Shown here: positions 1 through 5,460 of the stretch, piece after piece
Position numbering within the stretch: position 1 is the stretch's first letter
How the letters are laid out: each line of letters begins with the position of its first letter
From: Verrucomicrobiota bacterium
Lineage (GTDB): Bacteria; Verrucomicrobiota; Verrucomicrobiia; Methylacidiphilales; Verrucolacustridaceae
Direction of reading: 5' to 3'
Length of the DNA: 5,460 bases
NCBI GenBank assembly: GCA_010028775.1
Contig: RHAF01000084.1
Location: 1-5,460, forward strand
The notes under the pieces: model-generated
Told to the model about the DNA's origin: nothing
The model's database searches: none
The model's input: the letters and a program-made list of their open reading frames with translations, nothing else
Translations under genes and position numbers: made by a program

Positions 1-925
1 AGGCCAAATCGACCCCTTTCTCCGCCGCCATCCGCGTCACCATGCCGAAAATCGGCCGCCCGTTTGCCGGCTCCAGCCCCAGTTCGGTCTCCAAGGCCGC
101 CCGACACTCCTCCCGCCCCCGCAAAGCCCCGCTGCGATACGGACTTTTGATCGCCGGATCCGCGGCCGGATTCCAACTCTCCTCATCGATGCCGTTGAGG
201 ATTCCCGTCAGCTTGGCGGCATTCCCATGAAGCACCTCATGCAGCCCGAACCCCTGGGCCTCCCCTTGGATTTCCCGGGCGTAAGTGGGACTGACCGTGG
301 TGACCGCATCGGAGAGAAGGATGGCCCCCTTCATCAAATTCAATCGCCCGTAAAACTCAAACCCCTCGGGGGAATACATGCCGGAAGGAAGACCCAACGA
401 GGAAAAATCCTCCGCGGGAAACTCCCCTTGATACTTCAGGTTGTGGATCGTAAAGACCGTCTTGATGGGCAACCCCAGTGCCGCACAGTGCCCGGGAACC
501 AGCCCCGCATGCCAGTCATTGGCATGGAGAATATCCGGGGTCGGATCGAGATAACGCGCCAGTTCCACCGAGGCTCTCGCCAGAAAATTAAAGCGCTCCA
601 GGCTGTCGGGATAATCCCCCGTTCCGTCACCATAGGGATGCGACCGGTCAAACAATTCGTCCCGTTCCAACGCCCATAGGGCCACCTCACCCCGGCGACC
701 TTCCCAAACACGGGTCGGCCAGCTCTTCCCCGCCGCGGGAATCTCCATCGTCAAGGAAGTCGGCCGAAACTCCCCGGATTTCCTCAGGCTCGAATGGAGG
801 GGCACCACCAAGCTGACCCCATGCCCCGCTTGGGCAAGCGCTTGGGGCAAAGCCGCCATCACATCGGCTAAACCGCCGACTTTGGCATGAGGCGCAAGTT
901 CCGTGGCCACGAATAGGATGTTCAT
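1..925 (-). CDS. glgA: Glycogen synthase (ADP-glucose type, GT5), N-terminal 308 codons, cut by window edge
   Basis: Transfers glucose from ADP-glucose onto the growing alpha-1,4-glucan chain in cytoplasmic glycogen synthesis. Reading the minus strand from an ATG at 925-923 gives an uninterrupted frame to the left edge. Seen in order: MNILFVATELAPHAKVGGL at the N-terminus, where K15-V-G-G is the ADP-glucose-binding KxGG motif of GT5; HANDWHAG at residues 134-141 (family HAHDWHAG); a TIHNLKYQG motif; TTVSPTYAREIQ; NGID at 244-247 followed by WNP; and RPIFGMVTRMAAEKGVDL at the cut end, the start of the second Rossmann domain. Family members are usually about 480-500 residues, so roughly 170-190 residues lie outside the window. 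No internal lesion was seen, in contrast to the neighbouring rnr and manA. The start is fixed by the conserved MNILFVATE opening, although no clear Shine-Dalgarno precedes it. It is divergent from rnr with 31 bp between the preferred start codons. Confidence 0.95.
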   Translation of the reverse strand, partial: MNILFVATELAPHAKVGGLADVMAALPQALAQAGHGVSLVVPLHSSLRKSGEFRPTSLTMEIPAAGKSWPTRVWEGRRGEVALWALERDELFDRSHPYGDGTGDYPDSLERFNFLARASVELARYLDPTPDILHANDWHAGLVPGHCAALGLPIKTVFTIHNLKYQGEFPAEDFSSLGLPSGMYSPEGFEFYGRLNLMKGAILLSDAVTTVSPTYAREIQGEAQGFGLHEVLHGNAAKLTGILNGIDEESWNPAADPAIKSPYRSGALRGREECRAALETELGLEPANGRPIFGMVTRMAAEKGVDLA

Positions 926-956
926 GCGAAGTGGGGTACACTATGCCCTTAAACCC
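926..956. promoter_or_regulatory. Head-to-head glgA/rnr intergenic gap (31 bp)
   Basis: Only 31 bases separate the two preferred start codons, and the gap vanishes if rnr starts at 924. The string TACACTATG at 937-945 gives a weak -10-like hexamer on each strand (TACACT plus, CATAGT minus; 4 of 6 matches each to TATAAT). Neither has a convincing -35. If used, both transcripts would have leaders of under ten bases. Treat this as a candidate shared core promoter, not an established one. Confidence 0.2.
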
Positions 957-2952
957 ATGCCCGCCGCCAGCCGCTTGCCCGATCGGATTCTCACCCTTCT
1001 TCAGGGAAAGAAAGCCACCCCCCTTGATGCCGCTTCTCTGGCGCGACGCCTGCGGGTTCCTCCGGGCGCCGTGGCCCGCACCCTCACCCTGTTGGAAAAA
1101 GAGGGGCGGGTCGCCCGGGTCCGCCAAAACCACTGGATCTCGGCCCAGAGCGCCGATCTGATCACGGGCACCATTCAATTTCACACCAAAGGCTTTGCCT
1201 TTGTTCTTCCCCAAGACGGATCCCCCGATCTTCATATACCGGCCGAAGACACCGCCAACGCCCTGCACGGCGACCTGGTGGTGGCCCGTTTGGATCGTCG
1301 CCCCCAAGCCCCCGGTCCACGGGGACGGCGGTCGGATGGAACGGAGCGGCGTTGCGGCCGCGTCCTGCGGATTCTCGAACGCCGGGCCGCCAATATCGTC
1401 GGCACCCTTCAAAAAACCGCCCGCTTCCATATCGTCATTCCCGACGACCCACGTTTTCTCCACAATCTCTACGTTCCCACCCCGGGGACGGAAGGATCCC
1501 CCGCCGCCCAACCGGGCGACAAGGTCGTGGCCCGCCTGATCGAGTGGAAAAACCGCCACTCCAACCCCGAGGGAATCATTGTCGAACGCCTCGGAGCCCA
1601 CACCGATCCCGGCGTGGACATCCTCTCAATCATCCGGAAGTTTGATCTTCCCGCCCACTTCCCTCCGGAAGCCATCGCCGAGGCTTCCTCCTTTCCCAAG
1701 GTCGAATTGCCCGACAACCCGCCGGGACGGGAGGATCTCCGCGGGGAGTTCATCATCACCATCGATCCCGACACCGCGCGGGATTTTGACGACGCCATCT
1801 CCCTGCGCGAACTACCCAACGGACACGCCGAAATCGGCATCCACATCGCCGACGTCTCCCACTACGTCAAAGTCGGCTCCACCCTCGACCACGAGGCCCG
1901 CAAACGAGCCAACAGCGTCTATCTCGTCAACGGCGTCATCCCGATGCTCCCCCCGCGTCTTTCGGACGACCTTTGCTCCCTGCGCCCCCAAGAGCAGCGG
2001 TTGACCTACTCCGCCTTCGTTCGGGTGGGACCGGACGGAAAGGCCGGGGTCGCCCGCTTTTCCCGCTCCGTCATTTTCTCAAGGCACCGGCTCACTTATG
2101 CCGAGGCGATGGAGCGGCTCAAACGTCCGCCCCGGGATGACCTCGACCGTTTTCTACAACGCGCCTGGCATTTCGCCTCTGCCCTGCGGCGCCGCCGCTT
2201 TGCTTCCGGTGCCCTCGACCTTGATTTCCCCGAACTCCGAATCCTGCTGAACGCCCAAGGTAGGCCCGACCGGATTGAAAAGGAGTCCTCGGACGAGTCC
2301 CACCAACTGATCGAGGAGTTCATGCTTCTCGCCAACGAATCCGTCGCCCGCCATCTCAACCAGGAAAACCGGCCGGCCGTCTACCGGATTCACGAAACAC
2401 CCGATGAATCCCGCCTGCAGGAATACCGTGAACTGCTCATCGCCCACGGCATCAAAGCCGGCGACCTCACCCAACGGGGAGAGATTCAGAAGATTCTGAA
2501 GCTGCTGCCGGGACGACCCGACGGCTACGCGCTGAAAATCGGCCTCCTCCGCTCCCTCAAACGTGCCGTTTACTCCCCGAAAAGCCTGGGCCATTTCGGC
2601 TTGGCCAAATCCCATTACACCCATTTTACCTCCCCGATCCGCCGGTACGCCGACCTTCTTGTCCATGCTGGAGTATCTGGAAATGCAGGCTGGTCCCCAG
2701 GCCACCCAGACCTTTCCCGCCGTGGTCACCGAGGTCACCAACTTTGGCATGTTTGTCGAACTGCCTGATTTCCTGCTTTCCGGCCTGATCCACGTCTCCT
2801 CGATCAAAGACGATTTCTTCTCTTTCAACCCTGTCCAACGATCCCTCCGCGGACGCCGCTCCGGTAAAACCTACCGCGCCGGCAGCCAGCTGCGCGTTGC
2901 CGTCTTAAAAATTGACCTCCCCAAACGCCAGGTGGATTTTCGCCCCGCTTAA
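957..2952 (+). pseudogene. rnr: Ribonuclease R, frame broken by an internal deletion near 2666
   Basis: RNase R is a processive 3'-to-5' exoribonuclease (RNB/RNase II family) that degrades structured RNA. Numbering from ATG 957: a winged-helix segment at about 8-60; two cold-shock OB domains (about 65-115 and 140-225); then the RNB catalytic domain, with IDPDTARDFDDAI carrying the metal-binding aspartates D270, D276, D278 and D279, followed by IGIHIADVSHYV, SHQLIEEFMLLANE, VYRIHETPD and YTHFTSPIRRYADLLVH ending at H570. From 2667 this frame reads unrelated residues and stops at TGA 2766-2768. The S1 domain resumes in the +1 frame from 2665 and ends at TAA 2950-2952. Family proteins have about 45-55 residues between DLLVHR and the S1 domain, including an ERRA-type helix; these are absent, so a deletion of 3n+2 bases fits better than a single-base error. 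Start: ATG 957 has no Shine-Dalgarno; ATG 924, with AGGAT at 914-918 upstream, is an alternative. GTG 903 lies inside glgA and is unlikely. Confidence 0.9.
2665..2952 (+). pseudogene. rnr: RNase R C-terminal fragment (S1 RNA-binding domain) in the +1 frame
   Basis: This is the displaced 3' part of the rnr gene above, about 95 codons. It opens with MLEYLEMQ, which in intact proteins directly precedes the S1 domain. It then shows VVTEVTNFGMFVEL, GLIHVSSIKDDFFSF, GKTYRAGSQLRVAV and ends KIDLPKRQVDFRPA, all standard landmarks of an RNase R S1 domain that clamps substrate RNA. The domain looks well conserved, so the lesion is either recent or not biological. No Shine-Dalgarno sits ahead of the ATG at 2665, and that codon overlaps the 3' end of the RNB fragment, so independent translation is unlikely. 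Confidence 0.85.
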
Positions 2953-2997
2953 TACCCCGGTTTCCGCCAACGGCCGCCGTCTTACTTTCGGCTCTGG

Positions 2998-3360
2998 CTA
3001 TGAAAACTCCACCTGCACCACGGTGCTGTCTTCCACCCCCTGCAAAAGAACCGACCCATGATCCGCCGTGATCAAACGCGCCGCGCCCTTGGCCCACTCC
3101 TCGCCGCTGGCCTCCTCTTTGACCTTTCCATCCGCCACAAACAGATAACGAAAGGATCCGGCATCCGGCACAACCTCCCGAACCTCCCCGGGCGCCACCC
3201 ACCAGCGGGTGATTTTGAAAAAGTCACAAACCAGAAGCCGCTCCCCCCTGGGCTGAACAAAGGCCGGCTCATGGTCCTCCCATTGAATCGAGGCCAGCGC
3301 CTCCTTCACATGCAAAGCCCGTGCCTTCCCGGCATCATCCTTGCGGTCCCAATCATACAC
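2998..3360 (-). pseudogene. manA: ManA C-terminal fragment, open from a GTG at the break
   Basis: This third segment of the broken manA gene is 120 codons from GTG 3360 to TAG 3000-2998. It starts in the family YDW motif (VYDWDRKDD), so its first residues lie inside the enzyme domain and are not a natural start. It holds the second cupin fold, with GERLLVCDFFKITRW, VPDAGSFRYLFVADG and a final ADHGSVLLQGVEDSTVVQVEFS-type strand region. The catalytic zinc site is entirely in the preceding segment, so this piece alone would not be an isomerase. An automatic gene caller would probably report it as a separate small protein. Confidence 0.8.
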
Positions 3361-3905
3361 GTTGTTGGATCTCCAAAATCACGTTCCCCGCACCGATCGC
3401 ATGCACCCGTCCGGAAGGAAGAAACATCGCCTGCCCCGCCTCCGTCGGCAACCGGTGAAAGCACTCGGCCACCTTTCCCTCCGCCAACGCAGACTCAAAC
3501 TCTTTTTTCCCCACCCCTTTTTTCAACCCGGCAAAAATCCCGGCGTCTTTCTGCGTTTCCAGAAAAAACCACATCTCGGTCTTGGGATCGCCCCCCAGCT
3601 CCGCTGCTTTTCCAGCCGGCGGATGAACCTGCAGGGACAGCTTGTCCTGCGCATCCAGCAGTTTGATCAAAATCGGAAAACGGCGCCTTGGTGCCAAAAA
3701 GTTTTTTTCTGTCTGCCGAGGACCAAGCAGAGTGGAGAGACTCCCCCCCGCCGCGCACCACAGACTGGGCTTCCGCCCGGTCCACCAGTTCCCAAGTCTC
3801 CCCGATCTTTTTTCCTTCCGGCAAAACCCTGCCAAAACGCTCCTGCAGATTCCTGCCCCCCCAGATTCTCTCCTGGGCCAGTGGCTCAAATTCCCATATC
3901 GCCAT
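2998..3905 (-). pseudogene. manA: Mannose-6-phosphate isomerase, class I, broken by two frame lesions
   Basis: Zinc-dependent cupin enzyme interconverting mannose-6-phosphate and fructose-6-phosphate. Three reading frames must be joined. Segment A (3905 to about 3681) begins MAIWEFEPLAQERIWGG and runs through GETWELVDRAEAQSVVR to FGTKAP. Segment B (about 3685-3362) has RFPILIKLLDAQDKLS, the zinc-site motifs QVHPP (3631-3617) and KTEMW (3583-3569), then LPSGRVHAIGAG and EIQQ, followed by a stop at 3355-3353. Segment C (3360-2998) resumes at VYDWDRKD, continues RALHVKEAL and finishes the C-terminal cupin, ending EFS. Intact relatives read EIQQNSDTTYRVYDW, so the NSDTTY stretch is lost at the B/C junction, fitting a 20-base deletion. 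The A/B break could be a one-base insertion or a small deletion. The ATG at 3905 has AGGAT at 3919-3915 upstream with normal spacing. Convergent with rnr (45-bp gap); 106 bp downstream of a lipoprotein gene on the same strand. As given, no complete enzyme can be made. Confidence 0.88.
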
Positions 3906-4011
3906 GGCAGAATCCTATCTTTGAATCCACAGGTTGAAAGTTCTGTTCCTTCATCTTCATCTTCATCCTCATCCCGCCGATCGCCGCGCCCGGATGCCTG
4001 GCAGGGGTCAG
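3906..4011 (-). promoter_or_regulatory. manA leader region (106 bp) with Shine-Dalgarno and a possible short upstream ORF
   Basis: This is the only intergenic stretch over 50 bp here. On the minus strand it contains AGGAT at 3919-3915, nine bases before the manA ATG, a reasonable ribosome binding site. It also contains the hexamer repeat at 3949-3972. Because each repeat unit contains ATG on this strand, a 28-codon frame opens at 3972 (MRMKMKMKEQ...) and ends at TGA 3888-3886, overlapping the manA start out of frame. I saw no persuasive -35/-10 pair and no terminator hairpin with a T tract for the lipoprotein gene. Whether the leader regulates manA is inference only. Confidence 0.35.
3949..3972. 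repeat. Hexanucleotide tandem repeat, CTTCAT x3 plus CCTCAT
   Basis: Four adjacent six-base units are visible on the plus strand: three exact CTTCAT copies and one CCTCAT variant. On the minus strand this reads as repeated ATGAAG. It lies in the leader between the lipoprotein gene and manA, 44 bases upstream of the manA start codon. It is a simple-sequence tract that could vary in copy number by slippage; no function is shown. Confidence 0.75.
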
Positions 4012-4458
4012 TCAAAATTCCGGTTCCTCCCACTCCCTCCCATCCCGGTACGCCGCTCCCGCCCTCCACTTTCCCTCCTCCCGGATGAACGGAACCACGA
4101 ATCTTTTCTCTCCCCCTGCTTTCATCCTCGCGATCTCCACCTCGGCATACTGGCCGGCCTCAAACTTTGGAAGATCCGTCACCCGATACCCCGCCCCGTC
4201 CTCCCGGTCCTTTTTGGCCACCGCCACGAGAGCCTGCCCTGGCTCCCAACCTTCCGATCGAATCCTCTCCTTGAGCCGGGTCGACATCTCCTTTTCCAAA
4301 TCCTGATATTTTTTCCCGTTGGCGACCCCGACCATTCTCTCCACCTCCGACCGGAACTCCTCCCTTGGGTCGAGGGCGCACCCCGCACCCCAGATTGTTA
4401 GCAAGAGAGCCGTTGCCCCCCATAAACTTACCTTGGAAAAACCCATCCTTAGGCTCAA
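4012..4458 (-). CDS. Small predicted lipoprotein of unknown function
   Basis: I do not recognise the family. The 148-residue product has a lipoprotein signal: a basic n-region with R4 and K9, a hydrophobic core (VSLWGATALLLTIWG) and a lipobox-like G24-A25-G26-C27. The -3 glycine is off consensus, but the AGC is typical. Alanine after the cysteine suggests outer-membrane sorting by the E. coli rule. The mature part, about 122 residues, is charged and soluble, with an early helical region (REEFRSEVERMV, YQDLEKEMSTRLKERI), then YAEVEIARMKAGGEKRFVVPF and REEGKWRAGAAYRDG. That tail resembles the last strands of small NTF2-like or DUF4878-type lipoproteins, a weak guess. The TTG start at 4458 is preferred because AGGGAG at 4471-4466 sits seven bases upstream; ATG 4446 (residue 5) would be 19 bases away, though it also leaves a workable signal. 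Divergent from ftsK with 20 bp between starts, and upstream of manA on the same strand. Confidence 0.75.
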   Translation of the reverse strand: MSLRMGFSKVSLWGATALLLTIWGAGCALDPREEFRSEVERMVGVANGKKYQDLEKEMSTRLKERIRSEGWEPGQALVAVAKKDREDGAGYRVTDLPKFEAGQYAEVEIARMKAGGEKRFVVPFIREEGKWRAGAAYRDGREWEEPEF

Positions 4459-4465
4459 TTAGACT

Positions 4466-4471
4466 CTCCCT
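4466..4471 (-). promoter_or_regulatory. Shine-Dalgarno AGGGAG supporting the TTG start of the lipoprotein gene
   Basis: On the minus strand this purine-rich block, within GGAAGGGAGAG, lies seven bases before TTG 4458-4456. The downstream in-frame ATG at 4446 has no block at useful spacing, since the AAGG before it abuts the ATG. This decides for the TTG start. The site lies in the 20-bp gap between the two divergent start codons, just outside the ftsK coding region. Confidence 0.55.
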
Positions 4472-4478
4472 TCCAACC

Positions 4479-5460
4479 ATGGCCAAACCCAAAACAACCC
4501 CCACCGGCCCCAGCCTCGGCCAGGAGGTGATCGCCCTGGCCATCCTAGGGGCGGGCATCCTTCTGCTCCTGTCCCTCTTCTCGTTCAACCCCAAGGACCT
4601 TCCCTTCTACTCGCAACCCGCCCTTCAGCCTAAAGACAACCTCGTGGGACCGGCCGGAGCCTACGTCGGCGGCATCCTTTTCCTGCTCTTTGGCTTGGGT
4701 GCCTACCTCTTCCCCGTGGTCCTCATCACCGGAGGACTCCTTCTTTTTTTCGCCAAAGAGGTCCGCTATTCCCAAAAATTCCTCTACCTCGGAATCCTGC
4801 TCGTCACCGGGGCCTGCCTCCTCCAACTCGCCGCGCCCGTCTTCGGCCCCTCGCTGGCCAACCCCCTCTTCTCCGGCGCCCAAGGCCTCGATGGAGCCCC
4901 CTCCGCCGCCGGCAAAATGCCCGGCGGTTACATCGGCTACTTTCTGAACGACAAATTCCTCGCTCCCATCCTCGGCCAAGTCGGAGCCGTTCTCGTCTTT
5001 GGACTTTCGTATCTTGTGGTTCTCGTTCTTCTTTTTGAATTTCGTCCCGCTGAGCTGGCCCGCGCTTTCGGCGAGGCCGGTCGCGCCATTGTCGACCAGT
5101 ACTGGGACTACCGGATCCGCAAGGCGCCGCCCACGGAGCGCATCGAGCTCGAGCAGAAGAAACTCGAAATCGAACACAAACGCCTCCAACGCCGCCTGGC
5201 CCGAGAAAAATCCGCCGCACAGGCCAAGGAAACTCCGGCCACCCCGGCCGTGGTCCCAAACCGCCCGGCCCCCAAAATCGTGGACACGACCAAAACCCCT
5301 TTTTCCTCCTCCCTTCCCAGCTCCCCCCCTCCGGAAAAAACCAAGGCCCCGAAAAACGAAAAGCCGGAGAAGCCCGAAAAATCGGACAAACCCATCAAAA
5401 CCCTTCCCCTGGCCGAATCCCCCCTCCCGGCTCTTTCGGAGGAACCCGCTCCCAAAGCCA
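4479..5460 (+). CDS. ftsK: DNA translocase FtsK/SpoIIIE, N-terminal membrane domain and linker (cut by window edge)
   Basis: FtsK anchors at the division septum and pumps DNA to clear and resolve chromosome termini. The 327 codons here cover the membrane domain and part of the linker; the RecA-like motor and gamma domain lie to the right. Hydrophobic segments: about 17-36 (VIALAILGAGILLLLSLFSF), a long stretch at about 60-91, about 101-122 and about 166-188. A loop beginning NPKDLPFY and then NLVGPAGAYVGG is characteristic of FtsK after the first membrane segment. From about 217 a charged, probably coiled-coil stretch (ERIELEQKKLEIEHKRLQRR) leads into a Pro/Ala/Lys-rich linker with KNEKPEKPEKSDKP. 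Identification rests on topology plus these loop motifs, since the Walker motifs are out of view. The start is ATG 4479, which begins MAKPKTTPTG ahead of the first membrane segment. No Shine-Dalgarno precedes it, so initiation may be leaderless or SD-independent. Divergent from the lipoprotein gene. Confidence 0.85.
   Translation, partial: MAKPKTTPTGPSLGQEVIALAILGAGILLLLSLFSFNPKDLPFYSQPALQPKDNLVGPAGAYVGGILFLLFGLGAYLFPVVLITGGLLLFFAKEVRYSQKFLYLGILLVTGACLLQLAAPVFGPSLANPLFSGAQGLDGAPSAAGKMPGGYIGYFLNDKFLAPILGQVGAVLVFGLSYLVVLVLLFEFRPAELARAFGEAGRAIVDQYWDYRIRKAPPTERIELEQKKLEIEHKRLQRRLAREKSAAQAKETPATPAVVPNRPAPKIVDTTKTPFSSSLPSSPPPEKTKAPKNEKPEKPEKSDKPIKTLPLAESPLPALSEEPAPKA

Noticed and set aside
687..1601. 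Long 304-codon open frame on the minus strand opposite the start of rnr and the start of glgA
   Set aside because: It is antisense to well-conserved RNase R cold-shock domains and to the glgA 5' end. Its translation is Gly/Arg-rich with no recognisable motif, as expected for a shadow in GC-rich DNA.
2655..2768. Programmed +1 frameshift in rnr
   Set aside because: No slippery site or stop codon sits at the join, and conserved residues are physically missing, so a ribosomal shift would not rebuild the protein.
2953..2997. Possible bidirectional terminator between convergent rnr and manA
   Set aside because: The gap has only a tight ACGGC-C-GCCGT palindrome with a one-base centre and no T or A tract, so it cannot form a normal intrinsic terminator hairpin.
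3353..4069. 238-codon minus-strand frame spanning the leader and the middle of manA
   Set aside because: Only its 3' half (from about 3685) is real ManA sequence. The upstream part reads through the lipoprotein tail, the hexamer repeat (DEDEDE) and the wrong frame of manA.
3642..4088. Plus-strand frame with a run of serines over 3934-3975
   Set aside because: The serine run is simply the translated hexamer repeat. The frame is antisense to manA and has no ribosome site or domain.
4545..5189. 214-codon minus-strand frame opposite ftsK
   Set aside because: It is antisense to the FtsK membrane domain. The Glu/Gly-rich composition is the mirror of Leu/Phe- and Pro-rich codons, with no independent start signal or domain.
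5300..5410. Lys/Pro/Glu-rich stretch as a separate gene or a DNA repeat
   Set aside because: It is in frame with ftsK and fits the usual low-complexity linker before the motor domain.

Overview
GC-rich bacterial chromosomal DNA carrying five densely packed genes. The proteins (a GT5 glycogen synthase, a two-cold-shock-domain RNase R, a class I phosphomannose isomerase, and an FtsK with a long hydrophobic N-terminal domain followed by a charged linker) look most like Verrucomicrobiota or a relative. That placement rests on remembered family resemblance, not on a search. No mobile element, CRISPR array, rRNA or tRNA was seen.

Layout. Bases 1-925 (minus strand) hold the N-terminal 308 codons of glycogen synthase glgA; the rest lies beyond the left edge. 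Head-to-head with it, rnr (RNase R) runs on the plus strand from about 957 to 2952. Its reading frame is broken near 2666, where roughly 45-55 conserved residues between the catalytic RNB domain and the S1 domain are missing. Tail-to-tail with rnr, manA (mannose-6-phosphate isomerase) runs on the minus strand from 3905 to 2998 and is broken twice, near 3685 and 3361. The second break removes the conserved segment normally found just before the YDW motif. Upstream of manA on the same strand is a small unrecognised lipoprotein gene (4458-4012, TTG start). Divergent from it, 20 bp away, ftsK begins at 4479 and runs off the right edge; its membrane domain and the start of its linker are in the window.

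How the genes relate. glgA (glycogen synthesis) and manA (mannose-6-P/fructose-6-P interconversion) are both sugar-phosphate and storage-carbohydrate genes. rnr (RNA turnover) and ftsK (chromosome segregation and division) are housekeeping. There is no strong case for a single operon: the strands alternate and all three intergenic gaps are short (31, 45 and 20 bp), apart from a 106-bp manA leader with a hexanucleotide repeat.

The most notable point is that two adjacent convergent housekeeping genes carry three frame-breaking lesions, all shifting the frame in the same sense (+1, equal to loss of 3n+2 bases), while glgA, the lipoprotein gene and ftsK read cleanly. This may be local gene decay or an assembly/consensus defect. 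I found no convincing evidence of a new biological system.
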